Shown here: one piece after another, positions 33,501 through 42,591 of the stretch
Numbering within the stretch: the first letter of the stretch is position 1
Layout of the letters: every line of letters starts with the position of its first letter
Source: a virus
DNA: 49,226 bases
IMG/VR virus record: IMGVR_UViG_3300036790_000176
Location: 1-49,226 of that record
Strand: one strand, 5' to 3'
Position numbers and translations under genes: made by a program
Notes under the pieces: generated by a model
Told to the model about the DNA's origin: nothing
Databases searched by the model: none
Seen by the model: the letters and a program-made list of their open reading frames with translations, nothing else

Positions 33501-35266
33501 GTATTTCCGATCTTCGTCGCCGGGCCACTTGATCCTATGGTCGTCAGGGTAATATCTGCAGCATCGGGACAGTTCGTTCCGTCCACCGTGCAGATGTATT
33601 GTCCATTGACCTTACTATTCAACGGCATGTACATAGGTAACGTAGCTGTGATATCCCCGGCGTTAGTAATCTCGTCTAAATGCCCATTGCCTATAGCAGT
33701 TGCTGCCGTTGCTATTGAATAGATCCCTGGTGTTAAATCCGAGATACCTCCCCCACCTACTGGTACCCCATTTATCTCAAAGTTGCCGCCCGCAGGAACG
33801 TTGACCACCCCCGCTACGCTCAGTGACATAGCAGGCGGGTTACCTACTACCGGAGCGACACCATTTGTCGCTCCCGGAGTGAAGAATAAGGTATTCGGAG
33901 GTAGGTTTTCGCTCCCTATAGAACAAGCTAAAGTTGTACCACCCACTACCCATGAGTAAGAAGTTGATGGGAGCGTTATTGCCAGAGAAGACGTTCCACA
34001 AGTGCCCGCACTGATACCTGCATTCTGCACAACCGCTTGTTGACTATATATCGTATTACCGCCATTAGCTTCAAATTCTATAGGATGAGCGCCGCCTGCG
34101 ATCAAACCCCCTAACAACGTATAGGGTAATGACGATTCGAAGGTGTTCGCCGTTACGTTATTCACGACGCCCTGTCCGTAGGCTTGGTTAGCGAGGGTAT
34201 AAGACGAGGGAAAGGTGCTGGAACTAGCCGCGTTCCATGAAGTTGCCTGAATAACAACGCTGCCGCTTGCCCAGGCCTCGGGTGTGGACCCCTGCCCCCC
34301 GCGAGTACATCCGGTCAGGTTCGGACTCGTGTAGGCCGTGCAGGCTACCCATTCGATATTGGAGTTGTTGGCTATCGCCACGTAAACGCCCGGGGCAAAG
34401 GTGAAGCCAGTCCCAGAAGCGATCGGAATCGTCGTTTGGCTGGTCGTCACCGATGCGGTGGTGACAGTTGTGGCGCTGCTTGTCGGATTCAGCTGCTGCA
34501 AAGGGCAGTTAGCTGTATTGCCGCCGCATGTAATGGGGGTGTTGACTGAGGACCCCAAATTGGCTGTTACACCGTTGATAATAACATAAGGTGTCGCCAA
34601 TGCGTTATTAGGTATCGCACTTGATGTTACGGATATCACCGGAGAAGTAGTGGGACTCGCAACGGAAGGAGTTAACCAGCTAGGCCACGTACCTACACCC
34701 ACCGAAACAACAGAACCCGAACCCACCAAAGGATTCCATGAACTCCCGTTCCATTGATACGTGATGGAGTTTAGGGTGTTATAGAATATCTGTCCCACTC
34801 CCGGCGCCGCATTTACCTGACCCGAATTATACGCCGTCTGTAAGGGCGTGGGATTAATCGATATGTTTTGAACATAAGGAGTGATCAGAGACGTGATGTT
34901 TTGTGTGGTTCCCGTGATCACTAAACCACCGGTATTAGAACACACAACAGAAGCTAGAGGGCACATGGATACTGTCCATGTAGTGCCGGCGGGCACGATG
35001 GTATTGACATCAGGTATATTCGCCGTGAACACGCCTGAATTATTCGCCGTGGCCAACACCGAAGGCAATGTCTGATACTGGTGTCCGTTCCAGGTGTACT
35101 TACCCCCAAATCCCGGAGCGCCTTTAAAAGCAACGGTTACAGAAGCTCCCGCCCAAACTTGTCCCGAGGGTTCGGTGATAGTTCCTGTAACCGCTGTGTA
35201 TTGAGCAGACGCCGTCCCCACAAGTAAACCTATGATGAATAGTAAAACGACGCCTAGTTTTTTCAT
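30548..35266 (-). CDS. Tail fibre/tailspike-like protein with Sec signal peptide (1572 aa)
   Basis: The 1572 aa protein is beta-rich, Ser/Thr/Gly/Asn-dominated and built from repeated strands, as in tail fibres. Unusually it begins with a canonical signal peptide: two Lys, a hydrophobic stretch and ASAQ at the cleavage point (residues 21-22). An Ig/carboxypeptidase-regulatory-like domain follows (VTGTITEPSGQVWAGASVTV). The C-terminal about 90 residues (ASGCSITSLIGGATAGSF, APNGYACFSNDLT, INFGCDPY) match a recurrent C-terminal module of environmental phage fibres. GGAGTAATGG precedes the ATG. It is probably the receptor-binding protein. Confidence 0.65.
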   Translation of the reverse strand: MKKLGVVLLFIIGLLVGTASAQYTAVTGTITEPSGQVWAGASVTVAFKGAPGFGGKYTWNGHQYQTLPSVLATANNSGVFTANIPDVNTIVPAGTTWTVSMCPLASVVCSNTGGLVITGTTQNITSLITPYVQNISINPTPLQTAYNSGQVNAAPGVGQIFYNTLNSITYQWNGSSWNPLVGSGSVVSVGVGTWPSWLTPSVASPTTSPVISVTSSAIPNNALATPYVIINGVTANLGSSVNTPITCGGNTANCPLQQLNPTSSATTVTTASVTTSQTTIPIASGTGFTFAPGVYVAIANNSNIEWVACTAYTSPNLTGCTRGGQGSTPEAWASGSVVIQATSWNAASSSTFPSSYTLANQAYGQGVVNNVTANTFESSLPYTLLGGLIAGGAHPIEFEANGGNTIYSQQAVVQNAGISAGTCGTSSLAITLPSTSYSWVVGGTTLACSIGSENLPPNTLFFTPGATNGVAPVVGNPPAMSLSVAGVVNVPAGGNFEINGVPVGGGGISDLTPGIYSIATAATAIGNGHLDEITNAGDITATLPMYMPLNSKVNGQYICTVDGTNCPDAADITLTTIGSSGPATKIGNTLNIPVYTPSTGAFAALNPSNAQTITSVPSVIGLTLQQDNEVSYQSPTGFYQYQKCGAQGYNLGSPWTSCVMENDVLLDTMRGIKHLRSETFNDYAIGDDSVRYASSLHFGGCVAPSDECGHDSTIQNHQTPWPSGPVANPTAGNIGVSVYGGLVAGNAFFNPAAVFETTGNAQTLSVNFYSAPSAQTGYFFAGTLNTATTQITITNVWSVSVAASSGVQTFTAGTDFTTSSVNAGEVLGFYLASTNTVGGTSTNPYCLPSSGTPTSGAYTYSTGNAACNVGGYYGGIVIQATQAAPTQAPTSLVASPITPHGYFDYNIGPVQFNDGGMLLDSSQVITTATLGTKSVVLGAISYALTSGTVPVSTAFGTVTSCSASGNGESQTPSSGNTTCVVTLSTSPSSGSFIAPITFTGSTTSGSTTVNVSSTTGLVAGQMFISPGVPPYDAIVSVGSGTVVLTTAATATESSVAMSINTNIYLGGAGTWQEESPVISVTAASGGTQTLTFTSRYTSPLGETVMQGGIGGTAIVPTANLSTWPVAWQVLGATSPTQTVISNCIIGNCHAGNLPGSVAVTFLPMAFETGTNGGISGSVQLGPNQLAPQIGDTIFGAPTSEYSNSSLFIVQGQNTPVDFSIPSTTITIIHDGSQGPGSDFEIQDENGTTATNTLFNLKAQYNTLISMTTRPNTCIICLQNNSGGNYTIFDDYYLGEITADVTNGTFDFNIPITTTSVTATGAVSQFASGTTFGGVLPCLQNNTNCSLPSPTFTGTTTLNAGTATSPAPLLIEGNGSQNVQFNILNSSNTSEWQFFVPGSGGYGTGLSPFCYYTYGSNEVVVCNSSTGIQIGSGESYQFGSTALAGNTAVSSDTNLSRASAGVLAAGTGSAGSTAGQFKAAGYIHSGTKFTASGCSITSLIGGATAGSFTSGTAGTCTVVVTTGITAPNGYACFSNDLTTITDAIRQTATTATTFTLSGTTVSGDSINFGCDPY

Positions 35267-35269
35267 CCA

Positions 35270-35548
35270 TTACTCCACGTATATCAAACACACACCTGAG
35301 GTGAGGGTAGGCACGATGATACCGTCTACCCAACCAACACTACCTGTACGTACTGCACCGTCCCCGCCGGCAGACGCCCCTAGCAACTCCGCGATAGTAA
35401 TACCGTTTGCGTTTTCAACGATACACTGATCGGTGTCCGCCCCAAAACCAACGAATTCAATATGACGGATTTTGTAGGCCGTTGTTACGATGGGGGTAGA
35501 GCTCGGCGTGTCGATATACATAGGGTTCTGTGCAAGTTTATTCGCCAT
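35270..35548 (-). CDS. Hypothetical virion-region protein (92 aa)
   Basis: Function is not recognised. It is a beta-rich small protein with ATELLGASAGGDGAVRTGSV-like Gly/Ala stretches, lying between the capsid cluster and the tail fibre. AAGGAGCTCGGC precedes the ATG and the stop abuts the fibre start. It may be a capsid or tail completion protein. Confidence 0.65.
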   Translation of the reverse strand: MANKLAQNPMYIDTPSSTPIVTTAYKIRHIEFVGFGADTDQCIVENANGITIAELLGASAGGDGAVRTGSVGWVDGIIVPTLTSGVCLIYVE

Positions 35549-35558
35549 GCCGAGCTCC

Positions 35559-36209
35559 TTAGTTGTAGTTGAAAGCGATGTGAGCGCCCAGGCCGTATAG
35601 AGCCAGGACGCCTGTAGAGGCCAACACCACTTCCAGTTCGATCTCGATTTGAGATAGGTCTGCGGTATTGAATACCTGATCGGCTATGGGGATAGGTACG
35701 ATGAACACCTGAGGCTCGGTACCCACGGCCAAGGACGAGAGAGTAGTGGCTGCTAAGATATCCGTTTGCACGGGAGCTGTAGCAGCCACTGTGGAGAACA
35801 CCGTCTGACCGAGACGTAGAGTAGCTGATGTGGCCGCTTCTACGGTCAATTGTAGAATAGCGAACATATCAATCACCCCAACGCCTTTAGAAGGGAAGGG
35901 TGTTTTTGTTTGTCCAATACCGGGACCGCCAAATGTCCCGTATTGAAACGCTTCTCCGATCCTGAGTATCTGGGCGAGGGTGGTTCGGTAGTATTGAGTG
36001 TCGGCACCTGTAGCTGTGCTTTCCAAAGCCCACAAACCCTTACCCGCACGCGTTAGAGTGGACGCGACAGTACCCGATGCACTGATATCACCAAGTCCCG
36101 CGATGTATAAACCGTCAGTGTGAGGTTTGAGAGACATGACACGGGATTGTTCGAACCCCGTGTCACCCACACCAACTGTAGGAGCGAATAGTGTTCCTAG
36201 AGCAGACAT
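35559..36209 (-). CDS. Hypothetical virion protein (216 aa)
   Basis: Function is not recognised. It is a beta-rich protein with Ala/Thr/Val content and repeated LxVGTxPQVFIVPIP-type strands, suitable for a decoration or tail-completion protein. AAGGAGGCAAC precedes the ATG. It directly follows the major capsid gene. Confidence 0.6.
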   Translation of the reverse strand: MSALGTLFAPTVGVGDTGFEQSRVMSLKPHTDGLYIAGLGDISASGTVASTLTRAGKGLWALESTATGADTQYYRTTLAQILRIGEAFQYGTFGGPGIGQTKTPFPSKGVGVIDMFAILQLTVEAATSATLRLGQTVFSTVAATAPVQTDILAATTLSSLAVGTEPQVFIVPIPIADQVFNTADLSQIEIELEVVLASTGVLALYGLGAHIAFNYN

Positions 36210-36218
36210 GTTGCCTCC

Positions 36219-37124
36219 TTACTGACCGGGCGAACCGGCAATTCCGTGCCAGTACGTGACACCTTGAGTTTGACGGAAGAAGCACGAAAAGTTCGCACCC
36301 TTGGACGAGTTATCATCCCAACGATCGAACTCCGGCTGAGTACGCCAGAAGAACTTCAGTGTGTGGTCACGCTTCGCCGCCAGCATGAACCAGGCATACT
36401 GGGAGGAGAAGTAGTGATTCACTTTGGGGATGACGCGACCCTGCACCGAGTTCACTTCATTGTTTCCGGTATAGGGCTTGTACGAGGAGTGTAGGATCTC
36501 CTGCATTTTGAACTGCAGGTACGGATGACCCCACACTTCAACAGGAGTTTGACGTTTGAGCAAGCCGCGCTCGTTCGGTGTCATTTCGAAGATCAGGATC
36601 AATTCCTGCAGTCCTGAAACCGAGAACGCGACGTTGGTCGCCGATTGATTGGAGTACGTACCGCCGCCCAATAGGGGGTGGGCCGTGTTGATGAGAGATA
36701 CGCCATCCACCGTAACCGATGGTGTCGTTGCCGTTGAAAATGCGTTATTCAGCACTCCGATGGCGTTGACCTCAATCGTTTGGCGAATTGATCCGGAGAA
36801 GTCTTCGGAGACCTTCTTCATGATCCCGTACTGATCGTCGTCCCACATTTCGCGTGTGACTTGGAAAGCCAGACCGAATGAAGCGACGGTGTATCGATAC
36901 GAACCGCCCTGAATCGGTTGATCCAAGTACAACTGTTGTCCTTCAGGCTTGGCAGGGATAGCACCTAATCCAGCCACGAGCTGATCTTCTTCATACGCCC
37001 TCGTAGTGGGGTATACGTTGAAGATCTGCGAATATTCCTCCGGGTGCATGGCGAGGTCCTCGTAAATAACGGACATCAAACCAGGCGCCAGGAGTTGAGC
37101 AAATTGACCACGAGTTGCTGGCAT
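36219..37124 (-). CDS. Major capsid protein (Mu gpT-like, HK97 fold)
   Basis: The 301 aa protein resembles Mu gpT-type capsid subunits: ALxPG-like N-terminus, FGLAFQVTREMWDDDQYG near residue 85, SLINTAHPLLGGG near 150 and a C-terminal hydrophobic HTLKFFWRTQPEFDRW. Several hundred copies would form the capsid, possibly with help from the GroES-like protein. AAGGAGAACTGAACC precedes the ATG. Confidence 0.8.
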   Translation of the reverse strand: MPATRGQFAQLLAPGLMSVIYEDLAMHPEEYSQIFNVYPTTRAYEEDQLVAGLGAIPAKPEGQQLYLDQPIQGGSYRYTVASFGLAFQVTREMWDDDQYGIMKKVSEDFSGSIRQTIEVNAIGVLNNAFSTATTPSVTVDGVSLINTAHPLLGGGTYSNQSATNVAFSVSGLQELILIFEMTPNERGLLKRQTPVEVWGHPYLQFKMQEILHSSYKPYTGNNEVNSVQGRVIPKVNHYFSSQYAWFMLAAKRDHTLKFFWRTQPEFDRWDDNSSKGANFSCFFRQTQGVTYWHGIAGSPGQ

Positions 37125-37137
37125 GGTTCAGTTCTCC

Positions 37138-37743
37138 TTAGTACAGTTGCTGCGCCGCGGCCGTTACCACGAAGCCGACTCTGCCGTTGAGGGTTCCCAC
37201 AGGAGACATGAGATCGGTGATTTGAACGCATGCGCCGGCGGCTGTAGTGGTGATGGCTTTATCGACATACCACTGATTGGTGCCCGTGTCTTTTGTCAGA
37301 CCGTACAGGATTCCGAGATCCGTTGCCGCGAGAGTTGACGATGCCGCCGTGGTTGAATTACCCAACAAACCGGCGAATACGTTCTGCGGAGACGCGACGA
37401 TGAATCCTGTGGTGCCGTCGTTGGGCCAAGCACCTACGGGGATGAAAACCGCGTTGGGTTGGTTCTGGGGATGACCCGTTTGGTTGAGGGTTTGTGGGAT
37501 ACCGGTAGTAGCTAAGTTCGCACCGTAATCGCAGGAGAATCCAACGATCACAGCCGTAGCTGTAGATACGATAGAGGGGCAGGCCTGTACTGAACCTGAC
37601 GCCGTATCGATTTGAACCGGTGTCCCAAGGAGATACGTTTGCCCTGCTTTCTCGATAACGCGCCGAATTGGTGCTTGCGCCCCTACCGAGCCGATAACAC
37701 GCAGGGAAGTGATGGGAATTGCTACTCCCGTAGTCGCTGCCAT
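37138..37743 (-). CDS. Capsid decoration-like protein (201 aa)
   Basis: A protein of repeated Thr/Val/Ala strands with IVGFSCDYGANLATTG near the middle, resembling head decoration or stabilising proteins that cover capsid surfaces. It precedes the major capsid gene in the transcript, as such genes often do. GGAGCCACAT precedes the ATG. Confidence 0.55.
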   Translation of the reverse strand: MAATTGVAIPITSLRVIGSVGAQAPIRRVIEKAGQTYLLGTPVQIDTASGSVQACPSIVSTATAVIVGFSCDYGANLATTGIPQTLNQTGHPQNQPNAVFIPVGAWPNDGTTGFIVASPQNVFAGLLGNSTTAASSTLAATDLGILYGLTKDTGTNQWYVDKAITTTAAGACVQITDLMSPVGTLNGRVGFVVTAAAQQLY

Positions 37744-37758
37744 ATGTGGCTCCTTTGG

Positions 37759-38241
37759 TTATTTGATATGATCGAACACTGGGACCGCAAGTTTTTCTGC
37801 TTCTGCCCGGAAGTCTCTTTGGGCTCCGGATGCCAATTCGTCGTGGCGTTCTGAGTTTGCCAACTCGATGAATTCGTATGTTTCACGATCGACCTGCATG
37901 AGAACGACGTCTCCTACGACGTAAGTACCGTCAGCTTGGAGACCATTGGCGGAGATCTTTGGAGTACCATTCCCTGCCAGGATTTCTGCGGCGTTGGGTT
38001 CACGCACTAGGGTGTACCCCAGTCCTTCTAACCGAGCCATTTCGTGGCGGTCTTCAAGGCCCGCCCAGAAATAGTGGATGTTGGGATCGCCGTCGACTTG
38101 CAGGCGGGACCGGCCCATTTTTCGCCGCAGTTGAGCGTATCGTATACGCTTCTCATCGGTGTTCAGCATGGAAAGGGGTTTGGCCGACGCGATCTGGATA
38201 CGTTCCTTCTCCTGCAACATCTCACCCACTGTGTTAGCCAT
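37759..38241 (-). CDS. Hypothetical virion-region protein (160 aa)
   Basis: Function is not recognised. A charged helical N-terminus (LQEKERIQIASAKPL) is followed by a mixed alpha/beta body with a predicted beta strand pair around GTYVVGDVVLMQVDRETYEF. GGAGGAGGGCATA precedes the ATG, with the ATG sharing one base with the previous stop. Its place between scaffold-like and decoration genes suggests a head assembly role. Confidence 0.6.
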   Translation of the reverse strand: MANTVGEMLQEKERIQIASAKPLSMLNTDEKRIRYAQLRRKMGRSRLQVDGDPNIHYFWAGLEDRHEMARLEGLGYTLVREPNAAEILAGNGTPKISANGLQADGTYVVGDVVLMQVDRETYEFIELANSERHDELASGAQRDFRAEAEKLAVPVFDHIK

Positions 38242-38876
38242 TATGCCCTCCTCCGGTTATCGGTTGTGAACGGTTGATAGTTCGACTCCAGTTTCTTCTC
38301 GGCGTCGGCGTACATCTCGGTCGTGATCCCCATGCCCTCTACTACATCGATCTCACCTGAGGTGAAGACGCGCGGGGGGGTGGGAGCGGTTGGAGGGGGA
38401 GATACGGGCTCTAGACCAAGTGCGCGATTATGAGCTTCGTTGACTAACGTATCGGTCATACGTCCACGCACGTTGAAATAGGTCTCGGACCATACCGCAG
38501 AGTCGATTTGCAGATCCGCGGACAACTGCTTCATGATCCTTTCCACTTCAGGTAGGAGACGAGACCAATCGGGTTTACCCTGAGATGCTGTGAGTTTGGC
38601 CATGTTGATCAGGCCTTCGCGGGCAGCGTTCGTTACCGCGGTGAACTCTTCTCGCGTGACGTTTTCCGACCCTGAGCGAGGCGTGGGGGGTACGGGAGGG
38701 GGATCTATTCCGGGCTGCCTGTTGCCTTCTTGCGCTTCGGTAACCATACGCCGAGCGTTCCCCAGAATTGTTTGTTCCCGGTCAGCATAATACGCTGCGA
38801 TTTCTGCAGGGGTTTTGCCTTGCAGCTCAGTGGGCAGTCCGTTATTGATAACGTCATTTTCGTCTACTGGTGGCAT
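38241..38876 (-). CDS. Scaffold-like head assembly protein (211 aa)
   Basis: An acidic, Pro/Glu-rich, helical protein with a Pro-rich linker (VPPTPRSGSENV and PVSPPPTAPTPP) and a charged C-terminus, the usual profile of a phage scaffolding protein, though no diagnostic motif exists. AAGGAGAAGAAC precedes the ATG. It lies between portal and capsid genes. Confidence 0.6.
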   Translation of the reverse strand: MPPVDENDVINNGLPTELQGKTPAEIAAYYADREQTILGNARRMVTEAQEGNRQPGIDPPPVPPTPRSGSENVTREEFTAVTNAAREGLINMAKLTASQGKPDWSRLLPEVERIMKQLSADLQIDSAVWSETYFNVRGRMTDTLVNEAHNRALGLEPVSPPPTAPTPPRVFTSGEIDVVEGMGITTEMYADAEKKLESNYQPFTTDNRRRA

Positions 38877-39060
38877 TGTTCTTCTCCTTTTCTATCTGTT
38901 CGATTTGTTGTTTGACCTCTTCGGGCCAGTGTCCGAGTGATTCTAAAATCTTCAACGATCCTTTTACCTCCACCGCCTTACTGGGGTCTGCTAGGAGGGA
39001 TCGCACCTCCCTGGCCTGAAGAGCCAGCAGCCCCTCCAAGTATAGCTTGTACACGGGCAT
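38854..39060 (-). CDS. Small portal-adjacent helical protein (68 aa)
   Basis: The C-terminal part of this frame (residues MPVYKLYLEGLLALQARE to the end) reads like a real, charged helical protein. The upstream part overlaps portal in another frame and looks like a shadow, so the start at 39060 (AGGGGAT about 8 bases before it) is chosen. It overlaps the portal 3' end by 83 bases and the scaffold-like gene by 23 bases. The role is unknown; it may bridge portal and scaffold. Confidence 0.45.
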   Translation of the reverse strand: MPVYKLYLEGLLALQAREVRSLLADPSKAVEVKGSLKILESLGHWPEEVKQQIEQIEKEKNNATSRRK

Positions 39061-40900
39061 CTGGAACATCCCCTGTAGCTGGTTGAGTTGGCCCGGGTTG
39101 AGTTGGGGGTTGTGGCGGTTCAGCGCTGCCCTGACCGAGAAGCTTTCGCACATCTGGCACAAGGGTTGCACGATCGGGGATGTCGAAGACGGTGAGGAGT
39201 CGCGAGAATAGGTCGCGGGCCCCGTCGAGCACAGCCAAAGCCACAGCTGAAGCAGGAGAGCCAGGAGGCATGCCACTGATCGCTTGACTAAGACCCAGGA
39301 TCTGTTGGTAATACGACGCAGCAGTGTTAGACAAGAGCATGTAGGTCTGACGATCGGTTTCTTTGTTAGCTCCGGCATCCGAGGCCGAGAAGTCGAAGAA
39401 CATGTTCCGGTACTCAACGGACTTGGTTGTGAAATCGAAGCATTCTTTGACGAGTTGTCCATTTTGTCCCCACTGTTGAAGTTCCTCAGGATCGCCGAAG
39501 TCTCGGTATGAGGTGAAGATTGTTTTACCTAAACGGTGCATTGGTTCACGTAGACGCTTGATGTAGATATCCAAACGCTTGTTACCCTCGGCCAGCAAAG
39601 CCATGGTACCGCCGGTATTGTACGTCCCTTTTTTGCCCATGGACCCGGTACCCATGCCTTGCATAGGTTGCGATACCCCGGTGTAACGTTCTGCTAGTTG
39701 GAGTAGCATGTTCTCTTCCTCCATCATAGCGTTATAGTTCCCTCCAATAGCCAGGACTTGGATATCGTTGGGGTCGTCTACCTCGAACGTCTTACCGGGG
39801 TACCATTCTGACGCAGGGGAGAAGTTGTTGAGGGAGTATCTTTTCTTCTTGAACGTAGGGACGTTAGCAATGGTGTTAGCGTCTCTACGTCCGTTGTGTA
39901 TTTGAGCTTGCTCTTCCTGGGCCTGTTCCAGGATCTCGGGGATTGATATGCCGTAGTATGAGTTGATGCGAGGGATGATCCGGAAGTCGATATACATGTT
40001 TAACTTCGGATCTTGGAAGTAGGTGTGGTACAGGCGCAGGAGTCCCTTGGGGGTTGTGTCTTGCGGGTTGAACACCGCTATGAGACGCATTTTTTTCCCG
40101 GGCTCGAGTTCGTACGAGAACGATGATTCCACCACGGTGAACGGGCGTGAGGTATCTGGCGTGAGTGAGATCCCGGTCTTCGACGCGGCTTCCGCTTCTT
40201 GTTGGTTTACTTTTTGTCCCCCCGCCAATAGGAGCTCGCCCGCTTCGCGTGAGTAGATGCCTTTGGATACGCGGTATTCCACTTCTTCCTTGGTCAGGCG
40301 TATGCGGCAATGACACACTAAAGTTTTCTCGATACACGGCGCGGTCAGGGGATAGGGATAAAAATCGTAAAACGGAGTTGGATCTAGTTCCAACCCTTCG
40401 ACTATGATAGGGGTTTGTCCGGTTCCAGATACGAACCATTCTTCTTCCTCCTGCCATCTCGCTTTCAGGGTCAGGGTACCCGTCTTCACTGTCTCCAGAA
40501 CGATCTCGTCTAGCTTGGGGAATAGACGGAGTTCTTGCTTACTCTTCATCTCCATGTACTCAGCTAGGGCCATCATGCGAGCTGATTTCCATTCGGAGTT
40601 GAAGGTATTCACACGCCAGAAAGGTCGTGTCCCCGCTATGATCCCGTATATGCGGGCGGATAGGATATCCGTGTGCATGCGGGTTAATTGGGGAACGAAG
40701 TTAGACGCCCCAACCCACGGTGTGCTCCGGACATCTTGGGCGGGCTTGGCGTTGTAGTTATCTAGCCATCTGCCATAATCCGAATCGATCTGCGTGTTCC
40801 GTGCAGTCACTGCGTCTCGAAAGGTCTTGACTAGATAGTTCTGGATCGCCGCTAGTTTATCGGGAGGCACTCCAGTTACGGGTACGATCTGCAGAGGCAT
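38978..40900 (-). CDS. Portal protein (640 aa)
   Basis: The protein has the pattern of podovirus portal proteins: an N-terminal helical region with SDYGRWLDNY and STPWVGASN, IPRINSYYG near the wing domain, ASEWYPGKTFEVDD, and a Pro/Gly-rich C-terminal tail. It forms the dodecameric DNA channel at one capsid vertex. The start at 40900 is used rather than the longer upstream frame because it shares the TAATG with the terminase stop. Confidence 0.8.
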   Translation of the reverse strand: MPLQIVPVTGVPPDKLAAIQNYLVKTFRDAVTARNTQIDSDYGRWLDNYNAKPAQDVRSTPWVGASNFVPQLTRMHTDILSARIYGIIAGTRPFWRVNTFNSEWKSARMMALAEYMEMKSKQELRLFPKLDEIVLETVKTGTLTLKARWQEEEEWFVSGTGQTPIIVEGLELDPTPFYDFYPYPLTAPCIEKTLVCHCRIRLTKEEVEYRVSKGIYSREAGELLLAGGQKVNQQEAEAASKTGISLTPDTSRPFTVVESSFSYELEPGKKMRLIAVFNPQDTTPKGLLRLYHTYFQDPKLNMYIDFRIIPRINSYYGISIPEILEQAQEEQAQIHNGRRDANTIANVPTFKKKRYSLNNFSPASEWYPGKTFEVDDPNDIQVLAIGGNYNAMMEEENMLLQLAERYTGVSQPMQGMGTGSMGKKGTYNTGGTMALLAEGNKRLDIYIKRLREPMHRLGKTIFTSYRDFGDPEELQQWGQNGQLVKECFDFTTKSVEYRNMFFDFSASDAGANKETDRQTYMLLSNTAASYYQQILGLSQAISGMPPGSPASAVALAVLDGARDLFSRLLTVFDIPDRATLVPDVRKLLGQGSAEPPQPPTQPGPTQPATGDVPDARVQAILGGAAGSSGQGGAIPPSRPQ

Positions 40901-42591
40901 TAGCGGTACCCCCCATAATTGTATTTGGTGTTGGAATACGAATGTCCTTGGACGGCGTGTGCGGTTTGCTCTGCCCTCTGATCCATTTCTTCTTCCATCC
41001 CCCGATAGGGTCGTGAGATTTTCACAGCGTACGCCCACGCGTCTAGGACGTCTACCAAGTCCCCGTTAGGGAACATGGTGGCTTGCCTGATAGCTTCGGC
41101 GTGCTCCTTCCTAACATACACACGACCGTCTTTTACCGCAGGTTCGAGATACATCTCGATACGCGAGTTCTTATCCAGGCCCGAAGGGGGGGTGTATCCA
41201 TCAGGGACCAAGGGCCGGTGTGTTCCTTTGCAGAACGGGCACTCACCCCGGTATATCGAACGCATGAGGACTACTTCGGCGATTTCTTTTTGTTGTCCCA
41301 CCTTTTCGTAGCAGTTACGCCAGCAGACGTAGCGATCGTTCATCACATGCCATTGCTCTATAGCGCCTGAGTATCCGGTGTTGGCGTTCCACGTGGATAG
41401 GAGGAGATGTCGATTCAATTCATCCGTACCCACTATGACTATGGCGTTCTCGCATTTAGCTCCCCGCCCGCCCGTGCTCGGGTCGAGGAATGATACACGG
41501 GCTAGTTGATTGATGTGTACATCGGGCGTACCGTCTTCAAAATGTGCGATGCGGGGTTGCCCATCACCGTCGTTCAGGATTGTGTAGAATTTGAGGTTCG
41601 CGAACTTGGAACCTTCGGGAGGCGTGGGCATATTTCGATAATTGCAGTTGAATAGATAATCACCCGCACGCTTCCGGATCTCCTCCATGATGGTGGTGTT
41701 GAACCGCTCTTTGAACCGGATCTCTGTGGTGGGTTCGTGGTAACACGATTCGGTCGAGAATTTGAATCCGGTAGCGGGTTCCTCACCTATACCAGGGGTG
41801 AACGGCATGTTCTTCATGAGCCATCCGTACACATCCCCTTCCCCATCTTTCCAGCGAGTGCCTGCGAATAGTTCTTCTCCGGTGATGTCGTCGTTCAAAA
41901 GACCCGGAGCTGCACGCAACCAATCGAGAGCGTCTTTCATGATGGTGTCCGAATGACTCGCAGCCTCTCCCACGATATCGTCGTAGATCAGGATATCGTA
42001 GTGGAACCCCGTGCGCTTGGCTCCCACACCCATGCAGGATATGGTGGACTCGTCCCAGGATTTGGAGCGGGGTAGCACGATCTCAGACTCAGTCCATTTA
42101 GTCTGCCCGAGATTCTGGGGGATCATTTCCGGGAACAGCCACCTGAAGATTTCAGAATGCAGGGTGCGGTCTTTGATGTCTTTCAGATCCTTCTCAGCCA
42201 CGTCCCCTGTCTCGCCCACGATCCCGATTCGAAGGTTGCGCGGGTCTTTGTCCGGATACGTGCTGTAGAATTGTAAGAGTTCTTCGGTGGACAACTCCAT
42301 CAGCTCGGGCATCTTATCCTGCAGGCCTCCGCCGCATAACCGCCAATGGGGATAGGATTTGGCGATGATGGTGGATTTAAAATGCTTGCGTGGGCGCAGA
42401 TACCCGCGTTTCCGAATAGAGATCGTGTCCTGGATATCAAGGCACAAAGGGAGGTGATAATGCTTCACCAGTTTGTCGTACCCACACAGGACCTTGGAGA
42501 AGTAGTACAAAGAGCTCAGGGCCCGACGTCGGAGACCATCCCGAAGCTCTTCTGCTTTCCCATCGGCGGCTAGTTGGAGAACATCGCTCAA
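40900..42591 (-). CDS. terL: Large terminase subunit (TerL, 563 aa)
   Basis: The ATPase half shows a Walker A-like RPRKHFKSTI (Lys72) and Walker B-like HYDILIYDDIVGEA; the nuclease half has ARVSFLDPSTGG and a later AIVIVGTDE strand with acidic residues. It packages DNA into the capsid and cuts concatemers. Its N-terminus overlaps the small-terminase stop by 4 bases. The motif style is nearest to T7/podovirus-like terminases. Confidence 0.85.
   Translation of the reverse strand: MSDVLQLAADGKAEELRDGLRRRALSSLYYFSKVLCGYDKLVKHYHLPLCLDIQDTISIRKRGYLRPRKHFKSTIIAKSYPHWRLCGGGLQDKMPELMELSTEELLQFYSTYPDKDPRNLRIGIVGETGDVAEKDLKDIKDRTLHSEIFRWLFPEMIPQNLGQTKWTESEIVLPRSKSWDESTISCMGVGAKRTGFHYDILIYDDIVGEAASHSDTIMKDALDWLRAAPGLLNDDITGEELFAGTRWKDGEGDVYGWLMKNMPFTPGIGEEPATGFKFSTESCYHEPTTEIRFKERFNTTIMEEIRKRAGDYLFNCNYRNMPTPPEGSKFANLKFYTILNDGDGQPRIAHFEDGTPDVHINQLARVSFLDPSTGGRGAKCENAIVIVGTDELNRHLLLSTWNANTGYSGAIEQWHVMNDRYVCWRNCYEKVGQQKEIAEVVLMRSIYRGECPFCKGTHRPLVPDGYTPPSGLDKNSRIEMYLEPAVKDGRVYVRKEHAEAIRQATMFPNGDLVDVLDAWAYAVKISRPYRGMEEEMDQRAEQTAHAVQGHSYSNTKYNYGGYR

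Noticed and set aside
40901-41038. Longer portal start inside terL
   Set aside because: The ATG at 40900 shares TAATG with the terL stop, and the extension reads as an out-of-frame shadow.
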